The notes under the pieces were generated by a model. The model was not told the origin of the DNA and did not search any database. It worked only from the letters and a program-made list of their open reading frames with translations. The translations under genes and the position numbers were made by a program. From positions 3,053 through 67,052 of the forward strand of contig DATMGE010000066.1 of NCBI GenBank assembly GCA_035555795.1: 64,000 bases of DNA, read 5' to 3'. Shown here piece after piece: positions 1 to 8,976 of this stretch; the stretch's first letter is position 1; each line of letters opens with the position of its first letter. The stretch is from RCIO01 sp035555795. GTDB lineage: Bacteria > Pseudomonadota > Alphaproteobacteria > Rhizobiales > Rhizobiaceae.

Positions 1-1
1 C

Positions 2-553
2 CGCGCCGGGCTGATGCTGGCTGCACTGGCACTGTCCGGCTGCAACAACACCGCAGCCGTCCTCGATCCGAATGCGCTCCAGCCCGTCGGCGCGGACCGC
101 GCGCCGGAGGTGGCGGCACCCATCGCGCCTCCCGCTTCAGCCACGATGGCCACCCCCCCGCCGGCGGTTGCGGCAATCGCACCCGGCAGCGCACGCGTCT
201 TCGTCGCGCCCGTCGTCGGTGCGGCCGAAAATGCCGCGACCCCGCTGGCGCAACAGCTGAGCGTGCGGGCGACGGAGCGCGGCATCGCATTGGTGCCGGC
301 CGGCACGGCCAACGCCACTCATATGCTGAAGGGCTATTTCTCCGCCTTCACCGAAGGCTCCCAGACGACGGTCATCTATGTCTGGGACGTGCTCGACCCA
401 TCCGGCAACCGGCTGCACCGCATACAGGGGCAGGAAAAGGAGAGCGGCGGCGGCGGCGAGGGCTGGTCGGCGGTCACGCAGCGCACCATGCAGGCGATAG
501 CCGACCGCACCATCGACGACCTCACGGCATGGCTCGCAGCCCGCGCCGGTTAA
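2..553 (+). CDS. Putative lipoprotein, 5' end outside window
   Basis: The reading frame is open from the first bases of the window and ends at 553. An LSGC lipobox (Cys codon about 41-43) follows a short hydrophobic run, so this is a secreted protein that would be lipidated on Cys and anchored to a membrane. The ATG at 14 leaves too little n-region for a signal peptide and the frame continues upstream, so the true start probably lies left of the window. After the Cys comes an Ala/Pro-rich linker of about 50 residues, then a compact domain of about 120 residues with no motif I recognise. It reads in the same direction as prs, 106 bp downstream. The function is unknown. Confidence 0.75.
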   Translation, partial: RAGLMLAALALSGCNNTAAVLDPNALQPVGADRAPEVAAPIAPPASATMATPPPAVAAIAPGSARVFVAPVVGAAENAATPLAQQLSVRATERGIALVPAGTANATHMLKGYFSAFTEGSQTTVIYVWDVLDPSGNRLHRIQGQEKESGGGGEGWSAVTQRTMQAIADRTIDDLTAWLAARAG

Positions 554-659
554 CTTCGTGGTGCAATGCTGCGCTCATTTCGCCGGCAAGGCTTGCAATA
601 GCGATCAACGCCGCTAAAAGCGCAGGCATATTCTCGAGGCCGTTGCCGGGGAAATCTGC

Positions 660-1592
660 ATGAAGCTCTTTGCGGGCAATTCCAACCGGGTACTGGCCGA
701 GGCCGTTGCCCGATACCTCAACATTTCGATCGGCAAAGCCAGCGTCAGGCGGTTTGCCGATCAGGAGATCTTCGTCGAGATCCAGGAGAATGTGCGCGGC
801 GAGGACGTCTTCGTCCTCCAGTCGACCTCCTATCCCGCCAATGATCACCTGATGGAACTCCTCATCATGATCGACGCCTTCCGCCGTTCCTCGGCGCGGC
901 GCATCACGGCGGTGATTCCCTATTTCGGCTATGCGCGGCAGGATCGTCGGGCCTCGGGCCGCACGCCGATCTCGGCCAAGCTGGTATCGAACCTCATCAC
1001 CCAGGCCGGCGCCGACCGCGTGCTGACGCTCGACCTGCATGCCGGCCAGATCCAGGGCTTCTTCGATATCCCGACAGACAACCTCTTCGCCGTACCGGTG
1101 CTCGCCCGCGACGTGAAGAAGCACTACAAGCTGCCCAACGTCATGGTCGTGTCGCCCGACGTGGGCGGCGTGGTGCGCGCCCGCGCGCTCGCCAAGCGCA
1201 TCGATGCGCAGCTCGCCATCGTCGACAAGCGCCGCGACCGGCCGGGCGAATCGGAAGTGATGAACGTCATCGGCGACGTGCATGGCAAGGACTGCCTGCT
1301 CATCGACGACATCGTCGATTCCGGCGGCACGCTCTGCAACGCGGCCGACGCCCTGCTCGCCAATGGCGCGACCAGCGTCACCGCCTATATCACCCATGGC
1401 GTGCTTTCCGGCGGCGCGGTTGCGCGCATCACCGGCTCCAAGCTGCGCGAACTGGTCATCACCGATTCGATCCAGCCGACATCGAGCGTGGAAGCGGCGC
1501 ACAATATCCGCACCGTCACCATCGCCGACCTGATCGGCGAGGCGATCTCGCGCACGGCCAGCGAGGAATCGGTGTCGAGCCTCTTCGACTGA
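660..1592 (+). CDS. prs: Ribose-phosphate pyrophosphokinase (PRPP synthetase)
   Basis: This enzyme makes PRPP from ribose 5-phosphate and ATP, feeding purine, pyrimidine, histidine, tryptophan and NAD synthesis in the cytoplasm. The 310 residues match the class I family length. Visible motifs are the PRPP synthetase signature (DLHAGQIQGFF, residues 125-135), the catalytic KRRDRPGE segment (about 190) and the PRPP-binding loop DDIVDSGGT (216-224). The start at 660 gives the expected MKLFAGNSN N-terminus. The gene stands alone between a lipoprotein gene and an MFS transporter. A long open frame on the opposite strand is a codon-bias shadow. Confidence 0.97.
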   Translation: MKLFAGNSNRVLAEAVARYLNISIGKASVRRFADQEIFVEIQENVRGEDVFVLQSTSYPANDHLMELLIMIDAFRRSSARRITAVIPYFGYARQDRRASGRTPISAKLVSNLITQAGADRVLTLDLHAGQIQGFFDIPTDNLFAVPVLARDVKKHYKLPNVMVVSPDVGGVVRARALAKRIDAQLAIVDKRRDRPGESEVMNVIGDVHGKDCLLIDDIVDSGGTLCNAADALLANGATSVTAYITHGVLSGGAVARITGSKLRELVITDSIQPTSSVEAAHNIRTVTIADLIGEAISRTASEESVSSLFD

Positions 1593-1724
1593 TCGGGATC
1601 GACCGGGGCTGGTAGCGTCAGCCATGCGCACAGGCAGCGCATGGCTGCCATGTCTGGCCTCATCACCGGCACTGGCCTGTCCGGTCACAAAGGTCTATGC
1701 GGGCATCGTTCAAAGGAACCGCCC

Positions 1725-2918
1725 GTGACCGATACAGCCGCTCCCTCCCGTCCGCAGGTCGAGAATACCGTCTTCCTGGTGATCTTCGCCACCAGCCTCT
1801 GCCACATGCTCAACGATGTGATGCAGTCGCTGCTGGCGGCGCTCTATCCGATGATCAAGGAAGACTACCAGCTCGCCTTCTGGCAGATCGGCCTCCTGAC
1901 ATTCACCTTCCAGGTCACCGCATCGCTGCTGCAGCCGGCCATCGGCCTCTACACCGACAAGCGGCCAATGCCCTATTCGCTGCCCTTCGGCATGGCCGCC
2001 AGCCTTTGCGGCCTGCTGTTTCTGGCCTTTTCACACAGCTATGCGGGCCTTCTGGGCGGCGCCGGCATGATCGGCATCGGCTCGGCCATCTTCCACCCCG
2101 AAGCCTCGCGCGTGGCGCGCATGGCCTCCGGCGGCCGCTTCGGCCTTGCGCAATCCTGGTTCCAGGTGGGCGGCAATTTCGGCTCGGCGATCGGTCCGCT
2201 GCTGGCCGCCTTCATCATCGTGCCGCGCGGGCAGACCAGCGTGGCCTGGTTCGCGCTCGTGGCCTTTGCCGGCATGGCGATCCTGAGCCGGGTCGCCGCA
2301 TGGCAGCGCCGCTACAGCCTCGCCGCGAAGAAGCGCAGCGCCTCCGCCGCGCCGGCCCTGCCGCGCAAGACGATCGTCACCGCGCTGGCGGTGCTGGCCA
2401 TGCTCACCTTCGCCAAGAACATCTACATGGTGAGCTTTTCGAGCTACTATACCTTCTATGTGATCCACCGCTTCGGCGTCAGCGTGCAGACCTCGCAGAT
2501 CCTGCTCTTCGTCTTCCTTGGCGCGACCGCGCTCGGCACCCTGCTCGGCGGGCCCATCGGCGACCGCATCGGCGCGCGCAACGTGATCTGGCTGTCGATC
2601 CTCGGCGTGCTGCCCTTCTCGCTCGCTCTGCCCTATGTCGACCTGACCTGGACGCCGATCCTGACCTTCATCATCGGCCTGGTCCTGTCCTCGGCCTTCC
2701 CGGCCATCGTCGTCTTCGCGCAGGAACTGGTGCCAGGCCGCGTCGGCATGATCGCCGGCCTGTTCTTCGGCTTCGCCTTCGGCATGGCCGGCATTGCAGC
2801 GGCGGCGCTCGGCATCGTGGCGGACTGGAAGGGCATCGATTTCGTCTACGCGATCTGCTCCTACCTGCCCTTCCTCGGTCTCCTCGTGGTCTTCCTGCCA
2901 CGCGTGAAGCACGGCTGA
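1725..2918 (+). CDS. MFS transporter, fosmidomycin-resistance (Fsr)-like
   Basis: Inner-membrane major facilitator protein of about 397 residues with roughly 12 hydrophobic segments. The N-terminal half carries the motif pattern of the Fsr subfamily (SLCHMLNDVMQSLLAALYP, then GLYTDKRPMP), and the second half has GGPIGDRIGARNVIW. Fsr-type proteins export fosmidomycin and related small molecules by proton antiport; the substrate here cannot be read from sequence. I chose the GTG at 1725 because AAAGGA sits just upstream; an ATG at 1641 in the same frame would add a non-family leader. It converges with the DEAD-box helicase gene. Confidence 0.85.
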   Translation: MTDTAAPSRPQVENTVFLVIFATSLCHMLNDVMQSLLAALYPMIKEDYQLAFWQIGLLTFTFQVTASLLQPAIGLYTDKRPMPYSLPFGMAASLCGLLFLAFSHSYAGLLGGAGMIGIGSAIFHPEASRVARMASGGRFGLAQSWFQVGGNFGSAIGPLLAAFIIVPRGQTSVAWFALVAFAGMAILSRVAAWQRRYSLAAKKRSASAAPALPRKTIVTALAVLAMLTFAKNIYMVSFSSYYTFYVIHRFGVSVQTSQILLFVFLGATALGTLLGGPIGDRIGARNVIWLSILGVLPFSLALPYVDLTWTPILTFIIGLVLSSAFPAIVVFAQELVPGRVGMIAGLFFGFAFGMAGIAAAALGIVADWKGIDFVYAICSYLPFLGLLVVFLPRVKHG

Positions 2919-2967
2919 CCGGAGGGTTTCCGGCCCGCGCAGGTCAAGAATAGACGGGTGTCATTGC

Positions 2968-2990
2968 GCCCGGCGGCTTACGCGCCGGGC
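2968..2990. terminator. Hairpin between convergent genes
   Basis: A perfect 8-bp GC-rich inverted repeat (GCCCGGCG / CGCCGGGC) with a 7-nt loop straddles the stop codon of the helicase gene and lies just past the MFS gene. Position and strength fit a shared terminator, but there is no clear T-run on either side, so efficiency is uncertain. Confidence 0.4.
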
Positions 2991-4918
2991 TTGCCCTTCT
3001 TGCCCTTGAATTTCGGCTTGCCGGCAACCGGTGCACCACCTTCGCCGCGCGGCTTGTCGAACTTCTTCTTGCCCTTGCCGCCCGGCTTGGCCCAGCCGGC
3101 CGGCTTGGCGGGACCGTCGGCGCGGGCGGGACGATCCTCGCCGGATGCACGCTTCACCGGCTTGTGGGCCCGTTCTTCGGCTGGGCGATCCTGCTGCCAC
3201 GGCTTGCGCGCCGGCCTGTCCTCCGGTCGGCCATCCCGCGGCCTTGCATAAGGCTTGGGAGCACGCGGCCTGTCCTGCCCCTGCCGGCTGAAATCGGGCA
3301 CGCCGTCGACGGGCACAAGGAGAATTCCATCCTGGACCTGGCGCTCCGGACCGACTGCTTTCCAGAAGCCGTCGACCGCATCGGCGGCGATCTGCACGAA
3401 TGTCTCATGCGTCTGCATGCGGATGGCGCCGATCTCCTGCTTGGTGATCTTGCCGACCCGGCACAGCATCGGAATGATCCAGCGCGGCTCCGCACTCTGC
3501 CGGCGCCCGACCGACAGGGAAATCCAGACGCTCGCGCCGAACTCCGCGCGCGGCGAAGGCCGGGCATCCTCCCTGCGTCCGCGCATGGCGCCCGGAACGC
3601 CGATATTCACCTCGATCAGCTCCTCCGGCGCAGACTTGCCGGCGCGGTGCCTGCGGATGAAGGCGGCGGCGATCTGCTCCGGCGCGTAGCGCGCCATCAA
3701 TGCCTCCACCAGCGCCTGTTCCTGATCCTGCACCGCTTCCGCCAGCAGCGGATCGGACAGCAGCCTCTCATCGTCCCGCGCCGAGACTTCCTCCGCCGAG
3801 GGCGCACGCGCCCATTCCGCCGCGATCGCCGCATTGTGGAGCAGGCGTTCAGCGCGGCGATGCGCATTGGTGGGAACGATCAGAACACTGACGCCCTTGC
3901 GCCCCGCCCGGCCGGTGCGCCCGCTGCGGTGCAGCAGCGTTTCCGGATTGGTCGGCAGGTCGGCATGAACCACGAGTTCGAGATTGGGCAGGTCGATGCC
4001 GCGCGCGGCGACATCGGTGGCGATACACACCCGCGCGCGGCCGTCGCGCATGGCCTGCAAGGCATGGGTGCGCTCGCTCTGGCTCAACTCGCCCGACAGC
4101 GACACGGCCGAAAAGCCCCGATTGTTGAAGCGCGCCGCAAGGTGGTTCACCGCCGCGCGCGTCGAGCAGAACACCAGCGCGTTGGCTGCCTCATAATAGC
4201 GCAGCACGTTGATGATGGCGTTCTCGCGGTCGCTGGCTGCAACCATCAGCGCGCGATAGGCGATGTCGCCATGCTGCCGCGCCTCGCCCACCGTCGCCAG
4301 CCGCACCGCATCGCGCTGGTAGCGGCCGGCCAGCGTCTCGATGGCGCGCGGAACGGTGGCGGAGAACATCAGCGTGCGGCGATCCGCCGGCGCAGACTCC
4401 AGGATGAATTCGAGATCGTCGCGGAAGCCGAGGTCGAGCATCTCGTCGGCCTCGTCGAGCACGACGGCGCGCAGCGCCGACATGTCCAGCGCATGGCGGG
4501 TGATGTGGTCGCGCAGCCGCCCCGGCGTGCCGACCACGATATGCGCGCCCCGCTCCAGCGCGCGCCGCTCGGTGCGCATGTCCATGCCGCCGACGCAGGA
4601 GGCCACCACCGCGCCTGCTTCGCCGTAGAGCCATTCGAGCTCGCGCTTCACCTGAAGGGCAAGTTCGCGCGTCGGCGCCACGGCAAGCGCAAGCGGCGTG
4701 GCGGCGGCCTCGAAGCGATCATTGTCGCCAAGCAGGTCGGGAGCCATCGCCAGACCGAAGGCAACCGTCTTGCCCGATCCGGTCTGCGCCGAGACCAGCG
4801 CGTCGCGCCCGGCAAGTTCCGGCGCGATCACGGCGGCCTGGACCGGGGTCAGTGCGTCGAAGCCGCGCTTCTCGAGCGCATTGGCAAGCGATGGCAGAAT
4901 GCCTGGAAACTGTGTCAA
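2978..4918 (-). CDS. deaD: DEAD-box ATP-dependent RNA helicase
   Basis: RNA helicase of 646 residues that unwinds RNA in ribosome assembly, RNA decay or cold adaptation. Motifs in order: Q-motif region (LTPVQAAVI), Walker A AQTGSGKT (44-51), PTREL, TPGR, DEAD box VLDEADEM (155-158), SAT (FSATVPR), and motif VI as HRSGRTGR. A DbpA/CsdA-type RNA-binding domain follows at about 455-535 (VWISLSVG, WIIPMLCRVG). The last 90 or so residues are a basic, Lys/Arg/Gly/Pro-rich disordered tail typical of alphaproteobacterial CsdA-like proteins. The symbol is by family; a specific substrate is not implied. Confidence 0.93.
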   Translation of the reverse strand: MTQFPGILPSLANALEKRGFDALTPVQAAVIAPELAGRDALVSAQTGSGKTVAFGLAMAPDLLGDNDRFEAAATPLALAVAPTRELALQVKRELEWLYGEAGAVVASCVGGMDMRTERRALERGAHIVVGTPGRLRDHITRHALDMSALRAVVLDEADEMLDLGFRDDLEFILESAPADRRTLMFSATVPRAIETLAGRYQRDAVRLATVGEARQHGDIAYRALMVAASDRENAIINVLRYYEAANALVFCSTRAAVNHLAARFNNRGFSAVSLSGELSQSERTHALQAMRDGRARVCIATDVAARGIDLPNLELVVHADLPTNPETLLHRSGRTGRAGRKGVSVLIVPTNAHRRAERLLHNAAIAAEWARAPSAEEVSARDDERLLSDPLLAEAVQDQEQALVEALMARYAPEQIAAAFIRRHRAGKSAPEELIEVNIGVPGAMRGRREDARPSPRAEFGASVWISLSVGRRQSAEPRWIIPMLCRVGKITKQEIGAIRMQTHETFVQIAADAVDGFWKAVGPERQVQDGILLVPVDGVPDFSRQGQDRPRAPKPYARPRDGRPEDRPARKPWQQDRPAEERAHKPVKRASGEDRPARADGPAKPAGWAKPGGKGKKKFDKPRGEGGAPVAGKPKFKGKKGKPGA

Positions 4919-5245
4919 CGGGAACGTCTTTCCGTGTGAGGGGAGCGATGCGCGGCGACGCGCATGGGCACGGTGCGGTGCGCAGCCATGCCGTTTGCGC
5001 GCTACCTAGCGCTACGCCGCGCAAAAGTATAGCTGCCCTCCGCCGGCGACTCCGCAAAACCTTGCCTTCATCGGCATGTTCGGCTAAGGAGCCGCCACCC
5101 GCGTAGACACCCTTGGAGGCAACGCGGATGGGAGCTGCCTGGCTGCGTCACTGTCCGGAAGGACATGGCGCGAGATGGCGGCTTTCGACGTTCGGACATG
5201 GATACGCTCCCGCCGGACGCTCCAGCAACGAAGAAAGGTAATGCC
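4919..5245. other. Intergenic region between divergent deaD and rplY
   Basis: About 327 bp without a convincing gene. It must hold the divergent promoters for the helicase (minus) and rplY (plus). On the plus strand TTGCCT near 5062 followed 17 bp later by TAAGGA is a weak sigma-70-like match. The helicase leader is long and G+C rich. I see no riboswitch, repeat or RNA gene here. Confidence 0.5.
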
Positions 5246-5881
5246 ATGAGCCACGAGAGCTACGAGCTCAAGGCCGAGGCGCGCGATCGGGCAGGTAAGG
5301 GGTCCGCCCGTGAGATCCGTCGTCAAGGCAAGATTCCAGCAGTCATCTACGGCGACAAGCAGCCCCCGCTGTCGATCGCGCTGTCCTACAAGGAAATCTA
5401 CTACAAGATTCACGGCGGCGGTTTCCTGACGACGATCGCCACGATCGACGTCGACGGAAAGAAGATTCAGGTCCTGCCGAAGGACTTCCAGCTCGACCCG
5501 GTCCGCGACTTCCCCATGCATGTCGACTTCCTGCGCGTCGGCAAGAACACTGTCGTCACCGTGCAGATCCCCGTTCACTTCGAGAACGAGGAAAAGTCGC
5601 CCGGTCTCAAGCGCGGCGGCGTGCTGAACATCGTCCGCCACGAGGTTGAGTTCAGCGCTCCGGCCAATGCGATCCCGGATTCGATCACGGTCGACCTGAC
5701 CGGCACCGATCTCGGTGATTCCATCCACATCTCGGCAGTGAAGCTGCCCGACGGCGTGAAGCCGACGATCACCGATCGCGACTTCACCATCGCGACCATC
5801 GCGGCGCCCGCGGGCCTGCGTTCGGAAGAGGATGCGGCGGCCGACGAGGCCGAGGAAGCGGAAGAGAACGGCGAGGAGTAA
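5246..5881 (+). CDS. rplY: 50S ribosomal protein L25/TL5/CTC
   Basis: 5S-rRNA-binding ribosomal protein of the long L25/CTC form, 211 residues. The N-terminal L25 domain (about 1-95) contains SAREIRRQGKIPAVIYG; the C-terminal TL5/CTC beta domain covers about 100-190; an Asp/Glu/Ala-rich acidic tail ends the protein, as is usual in alphaproteobacteria. The start at 5246 has AGAAAGG upstream; an earlier in-frame ATG at 5165 would add 27 non-family residues. It is followed by pth, the conserved rplY-pth pairing, with a palindromic repeat between them. Confidence 0.96.
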   Translation: MSHESYELKAEARDRAGKGSAREIRRQGKIPAVIYGDKQPPLSIALSYKEIYYKIHGGGFLTTIATIDVDGKKIQVLPKDFQLDPVRDFPMHVDFLRVGKNTVVTVQIPVHFENEEKSPGLKRGGVLNIVRHEVEFSAPANAIPDSITVDLTGTDLGDSIHISAVKLPDGVKPTITDRDFTIATIAAPAGLRSEEDAAADEAEEAEENGEE

Positions 5882-5892
5882 TCCCCGCTTTG

Positions 5893-5978
5893 GAGCGGTT
5901 CAGCGTTTCATGGAGACGCCGACCCGCTCTATCGCTTTGTCTAGCCGCATTTGTGCGACACCAGGCGGTTTCGCCTGG
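5893..5978. repeat. Rhizobial-type palindromic intergenic repeat
   Basis: The rplY-pth gap holds two adjacent palindromes. The first (5893-5929) has GAGCGG and CCGCTC arms with an inner CAGCGT / ACGCC pairing. I recognise it as the abundant rhizobial 'GAGCGGTTCAGCGTTTC' intergenic element. The second (5961-5978) is a perfect 7-bp hairpin CCAGGCG / CGCCTGG with a GTTT loop. Such elements are transcribed between cotranscribed genes and may shape mRNA stability. Family assignment is from memory of rhizobial genomes. Confidence 0.65.
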
Positions 5979-6006
5979 CTGCAAAATGCTTTAGCCGGGA
6001 GGCGAC

Positions 6007-6738
6007 ATGCGCATCTTTGCAGGTCTCGGCAATCCCGGCTCGAAATATGAGCGGAACCGGCACAATGTCGGCTTCATGGCGGCGGACACGATAGCCCGCC
6101 GCCATTCCTTTTCGCCCTGGGCGAAGAAGTTCCAGGCGCTCGTCGCCGAAGGCATGATCGGCGGCGAAAAGGTGCTGCTGATGAAGCCGCAGACCTTCAT
6201 GAACCTGTCGGGCCAGGCCGTGGGCGAAGCAATGCGCTTCTACAAGTCGACCCCGGCCGACATCACCGTTTTCTACGACGAGCTGGATCTCGCACCGGGC
6301 AAGGTGCGCATCAAGACCGGCGGCGGCGCCGGCGGCCACAATGGCATCAAGTCCGTCGATGCCCATTGCGGCAAGGAATATCGCCGCGTGCGGATCGGCA
6401 TCGGCCATCCCGGCGTGAAGGAACTGGTGCTGCACCACGTACTGGGCGATTTCGCCAAGGCCGACGACTGGCTCGAACCGCTGCTCGACGCCATCGCCGA
6501 TGCGGCTCCCCTGATCGCGCAAGGCAATGACAATGAAGCGATGAACAGGATCAGCCTCGCGGTCCCCACCGGGGACCCGAAGCCCTATGCCAAAGGCGCG
6601 GCCGGGCCGGCGGCGGAAAAGCCAGCCAAAGCCGGGCAGAGCCACATCCGCCAGTCGCGCCCGCAACGCCCCGCGGTCAATCTGCCGGAGAGCGGGCCGA
6701 TGGCGGCCATGCTGAAGAAGCTCTTCGGCAAGGACTGA
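6007..6738 (+). CDS. pth: Peptidyl-tRNA hydrolase
   Basis: Releases tRNA from prematurely dropped peptidyl-tRNA, an essential recycling step. The N-terminus FAGLGNPGSKYERNRHNVGF contains the catalytic His (residue 19), and MKPQTFMNLSG and GGGAGGHNGIKS are family blocks. The 243 residues exceed the usual ~190; about 45 extra C-terminal residues are Ala/Pro/Lys rich, an extension common in Rhizobiales. A purine-rich SD (GGGAGGCG) precedes the ATG. It lies 125 bp after rplY, probably in the same transcript. Confidence 0.97.
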   Translation: MRIFAGLGNPGSKYERNRHNVGFMAADTIARRHSFSPWAKKFQALVAEGMIGGEKVLLMKPQTFMNLSGQAVGEAMRFYKSTPADITVFYDELDLAPGKVRIKTGGGAGGHNGIKSVDAHCGKEYRRVRIGIGHPGVKELVLHHVLGDFAKADDWLEPLLDAIADAAPLIAQGNDNEAMNRISLAVPTGDPKPYAKGAAGPAAEKPAKAGQSHIRQSRPQRPAVNLPESGPMAAMLKKLFGKD

Positions 6739-6772
6739 TCCGCAGCGGCCCAGCCGGGCAGAAGGAGGCGAA

Positions 6773-7318
6773 ATGCGCGAAGTGATCTACATGTTCGCAA
6801 TGAGCCTGGACGGCTTCATTGCCCGTGCCGATGGCGCCGTCGACTGGCTCGACAGGTTTCCCGCCGACGACGATTACGATTTCTCGACCTTCCTCGATTC
6901 CCTGTCCGGCATTGTGATGGGCCGCGTTTCCTACGAGGCGGCCCGACGCGGCGGCGGATGGGACTATGGGCGCTGGCCCACGCTGGTCGCGACGCGGCAG
7001 CCGGTCGACGATCTGCCCGATGGCGCATTCGCCCTCGACGCTTCCCCGGCGGGGATGCTGACCGCACTGGCCGAACGCGAGGCGGGGGGACGTATCTGGC
7101 TGTTCGGCGGCGGAAACCTTGTCCGCCAGTTCCTCGATGCAGGCCTGCTGGATATCGTGGAGATCGGCATCATACCGGTGGTCCTGGGCTCCGGCATCCC
7201 CGCTTTCGGTGGCATGCAGGCTGATCGCTGGCTGGATCTCGAATATGCCTCGCCGCTGAAGAACGGCACCATCCACGCGCGCTATCGGGTGCGCAGGGAG
7301 GAAGCTGCCAAGGCCTGA
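6773..7318 (+). CDS. Dihydrofolate reductase family protein (RibD C-terminal domain)
   Basis: A 181-residue stand-alone RibD-C/DHFR-like NADPH reductase domain. Visible blocks are MSLDGFIARADGAVDWL at the N-terminus, GIVMGRVSYEA in the middle and IWLFGGGNLVRQFLDAGLLD, which contains the GGG nucleotide-binding loop. Single-domain members are usually annotated as dihydrofolate reductase family or deaminase-reductase proteins and rarely have a known substrate. An SD (AAGGAGG) lies right before the ATG. Not true DHFR (FolA), which is shaped differently. Confidence 0.85.
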   Translation: MREVIYMFAMSLDGFIARADGAVDWLDRFPADDDYDFSTFLDSLSGIVMGRVSYEAARRGGGWDYGRWPTLVATRQPVDDLPDGAFALDASPAGMLTALAEREAGGRIWLFGGGNLVRQFLDAGLLDIVEIGIIPVVLGSGIPAFGGMQADRWLDLEYASPLKNGTIHARYRVRREEAAKA

Positions 7319-7398
7319 CGATCCGGGCCAAGGCTTGACGATCCGGGATGGGACGCCCATAGCCTGCGGCAACTTCTATCGCCTCTCCAGGAGAGATC

Positions 7399-8502
7399 AT
7401 GGGTTTCAAATGCGGCATCGTCGGCCTGCCGAATGTGGGCAAGTCGACGCTCTTCAACGCGCTCACCAGAACGGCCGCGGCACAGGCGGCGAATTATCCG
7501 TTCTGCACCATCGAGCCCAATACCGGCGAGGTCGCGGTTCCGGATTCGCGCCTGAAGGCGATCGCCTCCATCGCCGGCTCGAAGGAGATCATCCCGACCC
7601 GCATCTCCTTCGTCGACATTGCCGGCCTCGTGCGCGGCGCCTCCAAGGGTGAAGGCCTCGGCAACCAGTTCCTCGCCAATATCCGCGAGGTCGACGCCAT
7701 CGTGCATGTGCTGCGCTGCTTCGAGGACGACGACATCACCCATGTGGAGGGACGGATTGACCCGGTGGCCGACGCCGAGACGGTCGAGACCGAGCTGATG
7801 CTCTCCGACCTCGAAAGCCTCGAGCGCCGCATCGTGCAGATCCGCAAGCGCGCGACCAGCAAGGAAAAGGAGGCGCTCGCCATCCTGCCGGTGATGGAAG
7901 CCGCACTTGCGCTGCTGCAGGACGGCAAGCCGGTGCGCGTGATGCTGAAGGGCATCGCTGCGGAAGACCTGATGATCCTGCGGGGCCTGAACCTGCTCAC
8001 TTCCAAGCCCGTGCTCTATGTGTGCAACGTGGCCGAGGGCGACGCGGCGAAGGGCAATGCCCACACGCAGGCAGTGGCCAAGATGGCCGAGGCGCAGGGC
8101 GCCGGCACCGTCGTCATTTCTGCCGCCATCGAAGCCGAGGTGGCGCAATTGCCGGACGAGGAGGCGGTCGAGTTCCTCGCCGATCTCGGCCTCGAGGAAC
8201 CCGGCCTCGACCGGCTCATCCGTGCCGGCTACGACCTGCTCGACCTCATCACCTATTTCACCGCCGGCCCGAAGGAGACGCGTGCCTGGACGATCACCCG
8301 CGGCATGAAAGCGCCGCAGGCGGCCGGCGTGATCCATACGGATTTCGAGCGTGGTTTCATCCGCGCCCAGACGATCGCCTTCAACGATTATGTATCGTTC
8401 GGCGGCGAGACCGCCGCCAAGGAAGCTGGCAAGGCGCGCGATGAAGGCAAGGAATATGTCGTCAATGACGGCGACGTGATGCTGTTCAAGTTCAACACCT
8501 GA
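7399..8502 (+). CDS. ychF: Redox-responsive P-loop ATPase/GTPase YchF
   Basis: Universally conserved Obg-family P-loop protein that binds ribosomes and nucleotide, with a preference for ATP. At 367 residues it has the family length. G1 is GLPNVGKSTLFN (residues 9-20), followed by the switch/DIAGLVRGASKGEGLGNQFL block. The usual NKxD is replaced by NVAE (LYVCNVAE), the hallmark of YchF. The C-terminal TGS domain runs from about residue 283 (DLITYFTAGPKETRAW). The SD AGGAGA precedes the ATG. Confidence 0.97.
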   Translation: MGFKCGIVGLPNVGKSTLFNALTRTAAAQAANYPFCTIEPNTGEVAVPDSRLKAIASIAGSKEIIPTRISFVDIAGLVRGASKGEGLGNQFLANIREVDAIVHVLRCFEDDDITHVEGRIDPVADAETVETELMLSDLESLERRIVQIRKRATSKEKEALAILPVMEAALALLQDGKPVRVMLKGIAAEDLMILRGLNLLTSKPVLYVCNVAEGDAAKGNAHTQAVAKMAEAQGAGTVVISAAIEAEVAQLPDEEAVEFLADLGLEEPGLDRLIRAGYDLLDLITYFTAGPKETRAWTITRGMKAPQAAGVIHTDFERGFIRAQTIAFNDYVSFGGETAAKEAGKARDEGKEYVVNDGDVMLFKFNT

Positions 8503-8511
8503 GGCGTGGGC

Positions 8512-8976
8512 ATGGCAAAGAGCCCGACATGGGCGTTCGACGATCTGACGGTCGGCCAGACCTTCCCGCTGGGGCCGAAGCACGTCACGGCCGAGGAGAT
8601 CGTCGCCTTCGCCTCGGAATTCGACATGCAGCCGATGCATCTCGACGAGGAAGCAGGCAAGGCGAGCCTGCTTGGCGGGCTCGCGGCATCCGGATGGCAT
8701 ACCTGCGGCATGCTTATGCGCATGGCCTGTGACGCCCTGCTGCTGGACTCTACCGCCCAGGGTGCGCCCGGCGTCGAATATGCGCGCTGGCGGCGGCCGG
8801 TCCTCGCCGGCGACACCCTGTCGGGCGAGGTCGAGATCGCGGCGCTGCGGCGCTCGCAGACGCGGCCGCATCTCGGCATCGTCACCTGTCGCCACCGCCT
8901 CTGGAACCAGCATGGTGAGGTGGTGCTGGAAACGGAGAATGCAGCAATGTTCCTCACCCGGGACGCCGTGGCATGA
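8512..8976 (+). CDS. MaoC-family dehydratase (first of a pair)
   Basis: Small hot-dog-fold protein of about 154 residues of the MaoC/(R)-enoyl-CoA hydratase type. The hydratase-2-like core is AFASEFDMQPMHLDEEAGK, with FDxQPxHxD as the active-site Asp/His block, followed by LAASGWHT. I chose the ATG at 8512 because GAGG at 8501-8504 gives better spacing than for the in-frame GTG at 8506. It lies 9 bp after ychF and overlaps the next MaoC gene by 4 bp (ATGA), so the two are translationally coupled. The acyl substrate is unknown. Confidence 0.88.
   Translation: MAKSPTWAFDDLTVGQTFPLGPKHVTAEEIVAFASEFDMQPMHLDEEAGKASLLGGLAASGWHTCGMLMRMACDALLLDSTAQGAPGVEYARWRRPVLAGDTLSGEVEIAALRRSQTRPHLGIVTCRHRLWNQHGEVVLETENAAMFLTRDAVA

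Noticed and set aside
1641..1724. N-terminal extension of the MFS transporter from ATG 1641
   Set aside because: No SD and no family similarity; GTG 1725 has AAAGGA at correct spacing.
3164..4939. Long open frame (591 codons) on the plus strand opposite the helicase gene
   Set aside because: It mirrors the codon pattern of deaD in a high-G+C genome, has no domain or SD, and its composition (His/Arg/Ala-rich) is typical of antisense shadows.
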